Shown: piece by piece, positions 11,217-22,519 of the stretch
How positions within the stretch are numbered: position 1 is the first letter of the stretch
Layout: each line of letters begins with the position of its first letter
DNA from: Azorinus chamasolen
Lineage: Eukaryota; Mollusca; Bivalvia; Cardiida; Solecurtidae
Direction of reading: 5' to 3'
NCBI GenBank assembly: GCA_963576725.1
Contig: OY755241.1
Span: 71,371,041 to 71,435,040 of the forward strand
Length of the DNA stretch: 64,000 nt
Program-made: the position numbers and the translations under genes
Notes under the pieces: model-generated
The model's database searches: none
The model's input: the letters and a program-made list of their open reading frames with translations, nothing else
What the model was told of the DNA's origin: nothing

Positions 11217-12095
11217 CTGAAATAATCAGATTAAACTCATTGTTGATCAGACGACAAGTCGTACCAGATATCGTAATGATTTGGCAGTGCAGGTAATGAC
11301 GACAATGATTATTAAGGGGATTTGAAAAGGGATACTGATAATAATGACGATTGTTATGATATTGATGAAAATATAACACGCAGGGAAATCGACGGAAAGA
11401 AGGAGAAAAGAAAAATGTGATGATGGAACTATTATAAAACTGTTGATCCGATTAAACATATGAAGTATTTGATGAAACATTTTGCGAACGGAAACATAAC
11501 GAGTATCTGATTGATATCAAGTTTCAAGGCATCTGAATTGATAAATGTGAGATACAGGTAAGAAATTTATAATTGCATCATGAATATTTATTAGCTATAT
11601 TCGTTGAGTGTCTGACGCCTTTTACCGCTTCCTTAGCCATAAATATTGACATTGAAGACCATAAATAATGCGGTAAACAGAACTTCTCCTTCCTTCCACT
11701 CTTTGAACTAACTAGTTTTTTATCTATTCTATCATTAATTTCTTTTCTTCCACCAAATCAGCACATCCGAAATATAGTTGTTGATTATGGCAGAGTACCA
11801 TGTTGAAGTTGACATATATATTATAAGCTTACACACATCCACATCTGGCGCATCTGGGAATCATTATTTGAATAATTTGTTTCCAAAAGCTAGATGTATT
11901 TCAATTTTCGAAATGATTCAAAAGTTCGTATATAGAAACATTGCAATACCCAGTATATGTTAGATCTACCATTGTGCATTTAAGTTCCTGAAAATTCACT
12001 ATATCATGCGAAATTAAACATGTAAAGGTGTTAAATTTATTGAGTGCATGTGGCTATTCTTTTGTTCAAAATAGCCACACAAACTGAAAATAAAC
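11217..12095. other. No gene seen; short LINE-derived duplicate
   Basis: AT-rich sequence without a recognisable gene. At 11517-11558 a stretch of about 40 bases (including 'caagtttcaaggcatctgaa') is identical to LINE sequence at 12333-12374. Here it is followed by CAGGTAAG, a donor-like site. Confidence 0.5.
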
Positions 12096-12925
12096 CACAT
12101 AAAACCAATACTCTTTCTTATTCAAGCCCCTGTTGAATACATTGGAGAATGATAGCCTTACACTTATAGATTGGTTCTCAAAAAATCAAATGAATGCAAA
12201 CCCATTGAAGTTTCAAGCAGTAGCTCTTCGGGGAAAAAACACATCAGCAGAACATCACTTTTAAATTTAGGAATATAGAAATATCATGTGAGGATGAAGT
12301 GAAACTTCTTGGATTAAACCTGGACTTTGTGTCAAGTTTCAAGGCATCTGAATTGATAAATGTGAGATAACTCACATGTATCTAGTCTATGCAGGAAGGC
12401 CTCAAGACAACTTAATATTTTAAGAAGGATAGGCAAACATATCAATAGACTGGGTTGGTTAACTATATACTATTATTTTGTGATATCAAATTTTAATTAC
12501 TGCCCTTTGAGTTGGCATTTTACTAATGAAACTAACACCAGGAAAATTGAAAAATTCAAGAAAGAGCATTGAGATTTGTATATGATGACTATAATAGCAG
12601 ATATGAACAGTTACTTAATAACTCTGGAATTATTTCTTTAAAAGTTAGGAAGTTAAGGGCAGTTGCCCTACAAACATATAGAATTTTAAACAAAATGTCT
12701 CCAGAATACATACATGATCCTGTGAATTATAAACATGTTACTTACCATGTTAGACAAAAAATACCGCTGAAGTACCCCAGCCCAAAAACAGAAAGATATG
12801 GTAAGAAATATTTTCGATATGCTGCTGCCAAACTATGGAATGAGCTTCCGGCTGATTTTCAGAATGCCTCTTCCTTTAGTTATTTTCGTGCCCTCATAAA
12901 TGACGTGCTCATCATATGTGGTCAC
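12096..12925 (+). pseudogene. CR1/Jockey-type LINE reverse transcriptase, 3' part
   Basis: Translation in shifting frames gives the C-terminal third of a non-LTR reverse transcriptase. An early segment reads LIDWFSKNQMNANPLKFQAV and EVKLLGLNLD. Then comes the thumb region ERLRFVYDDYNSRYEQLL and LKVRKLRAVALQTYRILNKM. The C-terminal mark is YGKKYFRYAAAKLWNELPADF, found near the end of ORF2 in CR1- and Rex-like elements. The longest uninterrupted part begins near 12569. The upstream polymerase and endonuclease are absent, which fits 5' truncation. The frame is broken upstream by stops and shifts, and a MITE is inserted at 12926. It is a dead copy, and the clade assignment is from motif memory. 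Confidence 0.75.
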
Positions 12926-13171
12926 TTAAAGCTTTCCCTGTTCTGTGTACTATTTTCAAACCTCAGTACCTACCAAATATTCCGGGCAAAATAGTTAAAA
13001 AGAAAACAGAAGGTAGAACTTTTAGCCTATTCAGAAAGTACAGAGACAGATCTTTTAAATTCTACTAGCAAACAGAGCAGACCCTGATCAGACGACCCCA
13101 ATAGAAGCCGTCTGAACTGAGTCTACTCTATATGCTTTGCATGTAACAAGTTTATATGAGGGAAGGGTTAA
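12926..13171. mobile_element. MITE family A, complete, nested in the LINE
   Basis: It lies between TTAA at 12926 and TTAA at 13168. One end reads AGCTTTCCCTGTTCTGTGTA and leads to 'accta..aatattccgggcaaaatag'. The other end has 'gcaaacagagcagaccctga' facing 'agtctactctatatgctttgc', then TTTATATGAGGGAAGGG. It splits the LINE remnant, so it inserted later. Confidence 0.7.
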
Positions 13172-13815
13172 GGTCTGAATATGCTAAAGTCTTTTGGAGG
13201 CACCATGTGGAAAACTTCTTCATTTTTCATGTCAGCTTATAGTTTGCTATTGTACCTTTTCTCCCCGGCATGTAAGTTCTATGTTTGTCTGCTTCATTAT
13301 CCATTATGTTTTATATTTTGCATGTGCTGATTTTTGCTACAAGTATAATTTTGTTTTGACTATGTGCGTGTAATGTGTTTTAAACTACAACTGAATAATT
13401 TATGCTTTTAATGCATAATTCTTAGTCTAGTATAAAATTATCTCTATAGCTCTTACAAATTAGTTATTCTTAAATTTTCATCATTCTAATTATTATAGAT
13501 TAGTCAAGGGAAGTAATTCATGCGTCTTGCTGCATTGGTTTTACATGAATTTCCTCCCATTGACCGTAATTATGCGTGAATAACTAAATTATGACTGAAT
13601 TGTGATAAAACGCTTTTATTTTTGTGTTTGAAATATGTTTGCTTCTAAATGCCTTTTTGTATCGTATTTTTCTCAAATTTATAATACGTAGTACACGTAT
13701 TCCTTGTTTTAAATAATGTGCAGGTTTATAATCAGACTGCATATTTATATATTTTATTTTTTTAAACAATCACTATATAACAACTCCTTATAACTGTTAC
13801 TGAAATGCATAGCTT
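13172..13815 (+). other. Probable LINE 3' region; no gene
   Basis: This continues the LINE remnant after the MITE with an AT-rich, T-rich 3'-untranslated-like stretch. No open frame of interest and no splice-bounded exon were noticed. Confidence 0.4.
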
Positions 13816-13819
13816 TTTA

Positions 13820-15958
13820 TACGACCACCTTTATTAGGTTGTCGTGGCCCTGTCCGTCCGTCCGTTCGTTCGTTCGTTCATACGTTCGTTCGTACGTTCG
13901 TTCGTTCGTTCGTTCGTTCGTCCGTCAACATTTTGTTTGTCCGCTGTTTTCTGGGAAAACTATTTAACAGATATTAATGAAACTTCACACAAATGTTAAA
14001 TGCATCAAGATCTGAAGCTGAGTTGATACTGAGGATCATTTGATTTTTCACTTCAGAGTTATGGCCCTTGTCCTTAAAAAATATGCTAATAGTTTGTCCG
14101 CTGTTTTCTGGGAAAACTATGTGACAGATATTAATGAAATTTCACACAAATCTTTAATGCATCAAGATCTGAAGCTGAGTCGATTCTGAGATTCATTTGA
14201 TTTGTCGTTTCCGAGTTATGGCCCTTTTACTTAAAACATTATGCAAATACATGCAAATAGTTTGTCCGCTGTTTTCTGGGAAAACTATTTAACACGTATT
14301 AATTAAACTTCACACAAATGTTTAATGCATCAAGATCTGAAGCTGAGTTGATTCTGATGTTCATTTGATTTTTCATTTCAGAGTTATGGCCCTTGTCCTT
14401 AAAAGATATGCAAATAGTTTGTTCGCTTTTTTTCTGGGAAAACTATTTGAGATATATTATTGAAACTTCATACAAATGTTTAATGCATCAAGATCTGAAT
14501 TTGAGTCGATTCTGAGGTTCATTTGATTTGTCGTTTCAGAGTTATGGCCCTTTTACATAAAAAATAATGCAAATACATGCAAATAGTTTGTCCGCTGTTT
14601 TCTGGGAAAACTATTTGACAGATATTAATGAAACTTCACACAAATCTTTAATGCATCAAGAGCTGAAGCTGAGTTGATTCTGAGGTTCATTTGATTTTTC
14701 ATTTCAGAGTTATGGCCCTTGTCCTTAAAAGATATGCAAATAGTTTGTTCGTTGTTTTCTGGGAAAACCATTTAAGAAATATTATTGAAACTTCATACAA
14801 ATGTTTAATGCATCAAGATCTGAATCTGAGTCGATTCTGAGGTTCATTTGATTTGTCGTTTCAGAGTTATGGCCCTTTTACATAAAAAATAATGCAAATA
14901 ATATGCAAACAGTTTGTCCGCTGTTTTCTGGGAAAACTATTTGAGAGATATTAATGAAACTTCAAAAAAATGTTTAATGCATCTGATGCCGAGTCGATTT
15001 TGAGGTTTATTTGATTTTTTCGTTTCGGAGTTATTGCCCTTTTACTTAAAAAAATGCAGATATATGCAAATAGTTTGTCCACTGTTTTCTGGCAAAACTG
15101 TTAGACAGATATTAATGAAACTTCATACACATGTTTAATGCATCAATACCTGAAGCTAAGTCGAGTCTGAGGATCATTTGATTAAATGTTTCGGAGTTAT
15201 GGCCCTTGCACTTAAAAAAATAATGCAAATATGAGGATGGCCATAACGTTTTCATTTGAAATGATATTTACTTCAATTTTTTTTTATATATTTTTTTTAT
15301 ATAAACCTTAATGTGAATTTTCACATATATTGCGGGGGTTTTGATGTGTCATTTTATTCTAAAGTTATGGTCCTTGAACTTCGTGTGTTCGTTGCTTTGT
15401 TAGTCGGTAAACTTTTAGTTTGTCTGTTGTTTTCTGGGAAAACTATTAAAATGATATAAATGAAACTTAACACAAATGTTTTACATAAATACTTGAACTG
15501 CTCTGATATAATATTTCGACCACTAAGAGCCTTTTTCAAAGATTATCATCACATCACATCATACACATCACATTTTTGTTACATGCATTCAGCCATAAAA
15601 TCAAAGAGCAGTTCAAGTATTTATGTATTATATTAATTCCCTTTTCGGAATATTTTCTTCATAACAAATGTTTTAAGCAACAAATTTGAAGCTGAGTTTA
15701 TTTCGAGGATCATTCAGTTTGTCTTTACAGAGTTATGGCCGTTGCACTTTACAAAAATCTGCAAATATGAGGATTAGCTGTAACTTTTTTATTTAATAAG
15801 ATATTCACTTCAGTTTTTTTAAAAAATAGTATCCTTAATATGGAAATCAAGATCTGAAGCACAGATTAGAAAATTTCAACACTTATAAGGCATGTTGAAT
15901 CAGAGAAAGTTTGCAAGTGGGCGTATTATGTACCGTATGCGGTACTCTTGTTGTTATC
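13820..15958 (+). mobile_element. Tandem-core element with TCCG/TTCG run
   Basis: The left end reads TATACGACCACC then 'ggttgtcgtggccctgtccg' followed by a long (TTCG)n/(TCCG)n tract (13852-13925). The core has about ten units of roughly 160 bases with 'gtttgtccgctgttttctgg', 'catcaagatctgaagctgag' and 'agagttatggccctt'. The right end is GTGGGCGTATTATGTACCGTATGCGGTACTCTTGTT. The ends differ from copies 1-2 but the layout is the same. A MITE sits at 15482-15627. It is noncoding. Confidence 0.65.
15482..15627. mobile_element. 146-bp MITE with perfect 23-bp inverted repeats
   Basis: The ends TACATAAATACTTGAACTGC(TCT) and its exact reverse complement are 23 bases each. The interior has a CATCACATCACATCATACACATCACAT tract. 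The host repeat unit is interrupted here and resumes near 15664 with 'acaaatgtttt', which also precedes the insertion, so the duplicated or inserted segment may extend beyond the inverted repeats. Confidence 0.75.
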
Positions 15959-16092
15959 TTTATTTCTTTTCTTATATATCTATGTTTGTATGTATGTGAT
16001 GTTTAGCTTAAGTCTGTGTAAAAGCTCATTAGAGCTTATGTTATTTGTTATGTTGATCCGACTATGTAAATATATTGACTTGACTTGACTTG
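15950..16092 (+). repeat. LINE 3' tail with TTGAC repeats
   Basis: 'gttgatccgactatgtaaat' is followed by (TTGAC)4, a typical 3' terminus of a CR1-like LINE. No attached coding part remains. Confidence 0.5.
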
Positions 16093-16094
16093 AC

Positions 16095-16330
16095 CGATGA
16101 GAACAAAAGATCTCTTGTTCTCATGTAAGTATTTAGTCACATAAACATGAATTGTTAGCGCGCCCGGTTGTCTGTCCGATCTTTGTCCGGAGTATAACAC
16201 AAAAAAATTGTAATAGATATCAACATAAAACTTCATAGGTAGATTGGTCTCGATGAGGAGAAGTGCAGTGCACAAGAACCACTCCCTATCGACTGTGTTA
16301 CAATGAGGGGTGCGCCTGCGAGAAGACAGG
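16095..16330. repeat. Dispersed repeat (also at 21430-21885)
   Basis: It contains 'gtccggagtataacacaaaa', 'atagatatcaacataaaact' and 'gaggagaagtgcagtgcaca', all found again at 21430-21885 in two or three tandem units. It ends with GTGCGCCTGCGAGAAGACAGG, which pairs with an inverted TGTCTTCTCGCAGGTGCAT at 21470. Confidence 0.6.
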
Positions 16331-16550
16331 TTATGGTTTAGTAAAGAGAATGTTAAGGCGTCCGCCCAATGTGTTAAGGCGCCTGCCTATCTTCAGCACC
16401 CTGGTCGAGATGGAGCAATAAAAACACATTATCAGGTAATAAGTAAGATTTGTTTCAAGTTTTAAATACGTGTTGGTCTTATTACTGGCATTTGATTTAT
16501 CGGAGGAGTTTTTCGTTTGATTTTCTTCTGATTTCATCGTTTTTAGACCA

Positions 16551-17013
16551 GGCGTCCACTAGGACGCCGAATGGTTCCCGAAGGGTTCCCGAATGTGGAT
16601 ATCGCAGATTCTGGATGATTCGGCATGCCTTCGGGATGTTCGGGAACCCTTCCGCGTCATTCTTGAACCCTTCGGGAACCATTCTGGGTGATTCGGGGAC
16701 TGATCGGGATCGAAAAAGATTCGGCATCCAAGTTTTAAAAGTTTTAAAATTTGGACGCCGAATCTTTTATTCGGGAAGGCTTCGGGACCTTCTGGAACCC
16801 TTCTGGAACCCTTCGGGACGTTCGGGAACCCTTCGCGGTGGCTTCGGGGTAGATTCGGGGTCATTCTGCAAGGCTTCGGGATCTCCTATCCACCCCGAGC
16901 GGTTCAAGAATGATGCCGAATCGATGCAGAATGCTTCCCGAAGGCTTCCCGAATGCTTCCCGAAGACGCGGAAGGGTTCCCGAACCCACGCGGAAGACAT
17001 GCCGAATGTATTA
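16551..17013. repeat. Left subterminal GC-rich array
   Basis: Going inward the words run first as CCGAA (to about 16605), then as TTCGG (about 16610-16870), then as CCGAA again (16915-17010). Base composition is far more GC-rich than the surroundings. Confidence 0.65.
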
Positions 17014-18572
17014 TGAACAATTTATATACTTAATATGAAGTATTTTTATCTAAGCAAAATCCTTATAGACATTATGTTATATTTTTAAACAGAAAATAAC
17101 AGTTTATGCACTATCTAATTAAATCCAGTCTGTTACACATTATTAAATACTGTTTTTGATTTAGATTACCCTCAATTATTATCAAATACAATATGTATTC
17201 TTTAAATGACAATTAAACAAACGTCTTACAATTTGAGTTTACAAAATAAACACTAATTTATGAAAATTTATGCTCTGGTATATTTTTAAGTAACAGGCTT
17301 AGCTAAGTTATTACTTAAGAATGTTCGTGAAACTGGGGCTTGAATAGTCTCAGAAGATGCTGATGTCAGCAAAACTTATATCTGTAAAAGAACAGGATTT
17401 CGAGATATAAAATACAATATACAAGAAACTTTACTTATAAGCGGATGTTACAAAACAGCTTATTTACCATAAGCTAGAAGTTATTTATCGACTAAAACAA
17501 TAGCTTCTTAACAAAATACATTCCATTACTAACTACCTATGGATAAAATGCATTGTATAAAGAACAGGAATAGCTATAAAATATAACACATCTCATTTTG
17601 CTACCTATTATAAATAGCTTAAAATAGCATGTATATAATCAATCCCTTATAGGCCTACTCGTAATTATGTTTTTGTTTTAACAAAAAACAAATAAAACAC
17701 ATGAGAGGGAATCATTTATATGTAGATGTATGTGTGTGCGTACGTTTGTGTGTGCTCTTCACAAATACTTGCTAAGAGTGTATTTGAGCCCCACCCAAAC
17801 AGGGTCTACAGAGTTTGTATTAATATTAATATATAGATGTGTGTGTGTGTCTTTTATAAGTAGTATATTTGCAAAGAGTGTATTTGTCTTTTGCAAACAG
17901 TGGAGATTTTGAAAAAGGGATTCGTATTTGACCCACCCAAAAAGGGTCCATAGAGTTTGTTATTTTGCAACACATCTATAGCTGTAATAAATAAATGTCA
18001 ATATTTATTTACATTAATTCTCATGTACACACTTACTTATTTTGTAGTATAAGGCTGTGTGCATATAGTATGGATATGTGTAAGTGGATCTATACTTGTA
18101 CTATAGAAGCCTAAGAACTGTCTTTAGATGCAAATTAAGATATGAAATGGAAATAAGACATGCATGAGTAATAGTCGTTAAGAACTGACATAGAAAATGA
18201 ATCTTTCTCAATTAATTATGAGAGGTTTTTAAGCAATCCCCAGTAACATAAATTGAAATAGTACGACATCATGCATGGAGAGGAGAAGAAGGTAATAGAT
18301 ACAGTTTAAAAAGGGTACATGTATTAAAATAAAGCAAGCATAAGAAGGTTCATCCGGACGTAAAGGAACTGTCAGTATTTATTACATGATAATGGTGCCA
18401 TGTACTCCGATCCACTACCCATTAGGTTTTGGGAGCCGGAGGTAACCATCCGCTCCATCCGAATGAATCTAGTCTAGATATAAGTGGGGGGGGGGGCATA
18501 TTTTCCACTCCAACGAGACATCTTTTCCATTCCAAAACACAAAAATGCGACATCGTTATATTCCCAGACTCT
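17014..18572. other. AT-rich element interior, no gene
   Basis: No protein-like frame or RNA gene. It contains TGTGTG runs near 17740 and 17840, two similar segments around 'agagtgtatttg' (17776 and 17876) with nearby 'cacccaaa.agggtc', and a G13 homopolymer at about 18485. Confidence 0.5.
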
Positions 18573-18884
18573 CAATTCGGCAACCCTTCGGCCTTATTTC
18601 TGCAACGATTCGGCATCCCTTCGGCATGTTCTGCAACGGTTCCGCAACCTTTCCGCACGATCGGAAACCATTCGGGAAGCATTCGGGAGGTTATCCTCAA
18701 GGTTTCGGCATGATTCTGCATCACTTCGGCGTCTGTTCCGCAACGCTTCGTAAGCCACTTCCCGAATACTTGCGGAATACATGCCGAATGACCCCGAATA
18801 CAAAGCTGATCCCGAATGGTTCCCGAATCGAGCAAAATTTATTCGGCAACCCTTCGGCAAGGCTTCGGCGCTCTAGTGGACGCC
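18573..18884. repeat. Right subterminal GC-rich array
   Basis: TTCGG-type words (about 18575-18755), then CCGAA-type (18760-18835), then TTCGG-type to the end. This mirrors the left array when reverse-complemented. Confidence 0.65.
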
Positions 18885-19389
18885 AGGCATTATAGAGGAT
18901 AATGTGAATCGTGAATTATTGCAAAATAAATGGCATAGTCTTTTGAATATCAGTTTCAAACACCAATGTTATGTACAAGCATAACCCAAAACTAATTTTA
19001 GACCAATATCAAAACAAATTTTTCTCTTTGACTGATTACAAGGCAAATCGGATGCATTTTTCAAAACTGCATTGTTACGGCGTGTGCTAGAGGGTTCATG
19101 GTTCATGCTCTACATCCAAACTTACAGTAACGGTTTCTAATCGAAAACAATAAGTGTTTTTGAGAGTATGGAATCGATGTTTTAGGCCTGATAGAAGACT
19201 CAAACTACACTAGTTTATGTCGTAGATATTGAGTGTGGTTAAAAAATAAAATTGAAATTTGTATTAACCACAATTATGGAACACGCATCCCATTCTTAAT
19301 ACCAACACTTGATATGCCATATTTTAACAGCTATTGTAGAAATTAAATCTGACTAAACCTTTGATGAACTCAGTGTATAGACAAATCAG
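18885..19389. other. No feature recognised
   Basis: AT-rich sequence without open frames, splice-bounded exons or clear repeats. Confidence 0.5.
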
Positions 19390-19690
19390 AGTGGTCCTAG
19401 AGGCGCCCTCTGATCAGAGTCTGCAATGTTTGTCATTCAAAATCCACTAGCAATGCAGACCCAGATGAGAAGGTTCCATTAGGAGTTCTCTGACCAAGGT
19501 CTGTACTGTTTGTCATTCAGAATCCCCATGCACTACGGACCCAGATGAGAAGGCTCCTCTATGGGCCCTCTGAACAGGGTCTGTATTGTTTGTTCTTCAA
19601 AATCCCCTAGCAGTGCAGAAGCAGATGAGAAGGTTCCTCTAGGAGCTCTCTGACCAGGATCTGCATTGTTTGTCATTTAAAATCTCCTAG
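19390..19690. repeat. Tandem array of a complete MITE hairpin
   Basis: About four units of roughly 78 bases contain 'gcagacccagatgagaaggt', a TCCTCTAGGAGCTCTCTGA loop side and 'ggtctgtactgtttgtcatt'. Unlike the array at 3463-4365, each unit carries both hairpin arms. Confidence 0.75.
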
Positions 19691-19721
19691 CAAACCTTTC
19701 AAACTGAATAGATTATATTAA

Positions 19722-19944
19722 TTAAACCGTTCCTTGTTTTATATTCAGTCTAATTTTCAATACCTACTGAATATTAATGGGCAAAATAGTTATATTGTAA
19801 TATTGAAGGCGTAACCTTGTAGCCATTTTAGAAACTAAAAAAAATATATTTATCAAATTCCAATAGCAAACAGAGCAGACCCAGAGATGGGTCTACTCTG
19901 TTTGCAAATGCGTGAAAAGATGTTTATATGACGGAAGGGGTTAA
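19722..19944. mobile_element. MITE family A, complete
   Basis: It is bounded by TTAA on both sides. The left end TTAAACCGTTCCTTGTTTTA leads to 'tacctactgaatattaatgg'; the right end has 'gcaaacagagcagacccaga' / 'tgggtctactctgtttgcaa' then TTTATATGACGGAAGGGGTTAA. Confidence 0.75.
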
Positions 19945-20257
19945 ACAATGATTGGCTATTCCATTCCAAAACATCAGCGTTGAACATGTTAGCACTTTTC
20001 CTGATAATGACACTTTTTTGTGCTTCTGTATACATAGTGGATCCAGATCAGAGGCTGAAATGTTATAGATTCGTATTTGTTTACAATAACAAATATTTGT
20101 ACTTTTAATACAATAACTAAAATAAGTCATACGTAAATATTCATCCGGTAAAAGGTTATTAACAGTTAATTTTCTTAACAATAAGCACGACTGGCCAATT
20201 CTCCATTGCAAAATTGATATTTTCGTCAGCTAATATTTATCCTGATATAAAGTATAT

Positions 20258-20325
20258 AGACGCCAGACCCAGATCTGAAGACTTCTGTAGAAGACGTCTG
20301 ATCAGGATCTGCTTTATTTGCTTAT
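20258..20325. repeat. MITE hairpin
   Basis: CAGACCCAGATCTGAAGACTTCTGTAGAAGACGTCTGATCAGGATCTG-type inverted pair, the core of family A. The ends are degraded. Confidence 0.5.
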
Positions 20326-20598
20326 GGTATAATTGTCTTCCCTGTCTGCATGTCGCAAAATTTGCCTGCGCTTCTTCTCAAAAACGGCTGGGCAGATTTA
20401 AATAAAATGTCACAGCATGAGTGTACATGTAGTTGTGCATGTCGCCAGGATGATCTGGTTCGATTATTTTTCATAGTTATGTCCCCTACAGTTTGTTTAA
20501 GAAAAACACCGGCAGTAAAAACATCAGTTAGTAATTTTAATTACAATGTAATCGACGTCTTGCATAGGTCCAAAGATATGGACACAGGTAGCCAGTTG

Positions 20599-20656
20599 GG
20601 TCTACCGTGCACCCCCGGTAGTCGGAGGGGGGGGGGGGCTAGCACGGTAGACCCCA
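20599..20656. repeat. Palindrome with G-run loop
   Basis: GGGTCTACCGTGC and its exact complement GCACGGTAGACCC flank a loop with a G12-13 homopolymer. The stem is 13 bp. Confidence 0.65.
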
Positions 20657-20718
20657 TTGTCTCCCTGAGTAATGACATAATTTAAGAATCTATCTCTCGA
20701 GTAGTATCTGTATATGTA

Positions 20719-20933
20719 CAGTAAATGCCCTCTAAACCGGAATTTTGGTAGAGAAGATTTTAGATATTTTTAGTCAGATGACAGCTTAATGCAGGGCGAA
20801 GGTCATGCAGAAAGCTCCTAGAGAAGCTTTCTGCATGACTTTCACTCTGCATTAAGCTGCCACCTGTCTCCAAGAACGATATTTATGCCACATTTAACGT
20901 GTAGTTTAGAGGGGTTTTTAGTACTTTTTACTG
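20719..20933. mobile_element. pogo-like MITE
   Basis: The left end TACAGTAAATGCCCTCTAAACCGG and the right end GTTTAGAGGGG..TTTTTACTGCA are inverted. CAGTAAA-CCTCT ends are typical of pogo/Tigger (Tc1-mariner) MITEs. The centre holds a strong hairpin, 'gtcatgcagaaagctcctag' / 'agaagctttctgcatgac'. A partial relative lies at 63745-63820. Confidence 0.6.
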
Positions 20934-21429
20934 CATACCAAACACGTCGTTATGTTAGAATGAAGTCAAAATGTAATGCCGTACGGCATTCTGGCAGAGT
21001 CTGTAACGCAGTAGATAAGAGACCGTTACATGCGTCAGTTGATTGGGAAGAAGCCGTAACATGTACGCGGATGTGATAGCATGGATAAACTCGTCAAAAG
21101 CAATTTAAAACCTGCAAATTAAGTGTTCATGCGGGTGCCATATGCTAAATACGGCATTGCCGGTACATACTGTTTAAAGATTTTTCACCTTTAGTGAAAC
21201 GAAATGTAAAACAGAGCAACATCTTCATGTATTGAACAAGTTATTACTTTTAAAACCCCTTTTTTCGCGAACTAATTGCTTTTAGATTTCCTGCGTACGT
21301 ATGATGTATAATTCGACACCATATACGATATTACCTAAGTATTGAATAAAGGAACCAAAACTTATGAAAATAAACAGCTTAAATGAATCTTCTCTCTCGC
21401 ATACATGTATTTGCCAAACATAGGCATGC

Positions 21430-21885
21430 AGGCGCCGTAACAGTATCGAGCCGATACCGTAACATGTCTTCTCGCAGGTGCATCCCTCATAGGGAGTGAG
21501 AACCACCACTCTCTTTTACATAATATAGAAGAAGTTGCCCTTTGTTATTTTTCATACTTAAATTTTATTTAGCATAACACAACACTATAATAGGTGTCAA
21601 CATGAAACTTCACAGGTAGATAGATCTCGATAAGGAGAAGTGCAGTGTACAGGAATCATCACTCTCTTTTGCATTGTTATATTTCATACTTAGAATATGT
21701 CCGGAGCATAACACAAAAACTATAATTGATATCAATATGAAAACTTCATAGCTAGATTGATCTTGATAAGGAGAAGTGCAGTGTACAAGAATCATCATTC
21801 TCTTTTGCATAAATTAGGAGTTTTTGCCCTTTGTTATTTTTCATACTTAAAATTTGTCTGCAGTTGGGGAGCATCTTGTATTGCT
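21430..21885. repeat. Dispersed repeat, two to three units
   Basis: Units of about 150-190 bases carry 'gagaagtgcagtgtacaaga', 'atcatcattctcttttgca' and 'agcataacacaa..actataat'. They match 16095-16330. Confidence 0.65.
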
Positions 21886-22002
21886 ACTACCATGGGGCAG
21901 TGTGATAGTATATTTAACATCACACAGAATCAAACATCGAAATTAGTAGATCACCATTAAACGTGTTTTTATTGATGATCAAGATAGTTCACCTTTCAAT
22001 AC

Positions 22003-22239
22003 TTAACCCTTCGCTTGCTATTTATGTCAATATACCTACATGTAAATACTGAAGACCCAGATGAGACAGCTCCTGCAGGAGCTGTCTTATCAGGGTCTGC
22101 ACTATTTACAAGTTGATTGTGCAACCAGTGCAATCCATAGCAAAGATTGTGTATACAGTGAAGATATATGTAAATATACAACAGACCATGGGTAGAGAAG
22201 GATAAATGTATTTTTAAAATTCAGCAAGAGAAGGGTTAG
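22003..22239. mobile_element. MITE, TTAACCCTTCGC type
   Basis: It starts TTAACCCTTCGCTTGC and ends AGCAAGAGAAGGGTTA. A hairpin 'gacccagatgagacagctcc' / 'ggagctgtcttatcagggtc' lies in the left third. The tips are inverted repeats of about 14 bases. Confidence 0.65.
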
Positions 22240-22519
22240 ATGTTACACCACCTTGTAAAAAGTCTGACAAAGTTGGATCGGGTACAAAATTTCTACATGT
22301 TTCCGATGCGATCAAGTTTATGAGAAAATATTGCCCGAGGGTCAAACAACTTGGATTTTGAGGAGACGCGGAATTACTCGGCATCTGAACTGGATCGAGA
22401 GTGTTTGAAATTTTGATTAAGGTCGAAGTTAGTGGAATAATGAATTAGAATAACATGAGAAAATAAAATGCACAAATTGCCTTGCCCCTTTCCCGGCGAA
22501 TATAACGGGTAAAGAGGAC

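Larger units (their letters stand above)
16551..18884. mobile_element. 2.3-kb inverted-repeat element with GC-rich subterminal arrays
   Basis: The left end GGCGTCCACTAGGACGCCGAA matches the reverse complement of the right end (TTCGGCGCTCTAGTGGACGCC). Both flanks carry hundreds of bases of short GC-rich words of the type TTCGGGAAC / CCCGAA / TTCGGCAT, while the 1.5-kb interior is AT-rich and noncoding. Subterminal arrays like these commonly serve as transposase-binding sites in DNA transposons. The superfamily is not clear and no target-site duplication is obvious. Frames read through the arrays on both strands are low-complexity artefacts. Confidence 0.6.

Noticed and set aside
16450..17016. 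188-codon frame and overlapping frames on both strands
   Set aside because: They run through the GC-rich TTCGG/CCGAA array, which is repetitive and free of stops in several frames at once. Composition explains them.
18429..18895. Overlapping frames of 87-116 codons
   Set aside because: Same cause: the right subterminal array of the inverted-repeat element.
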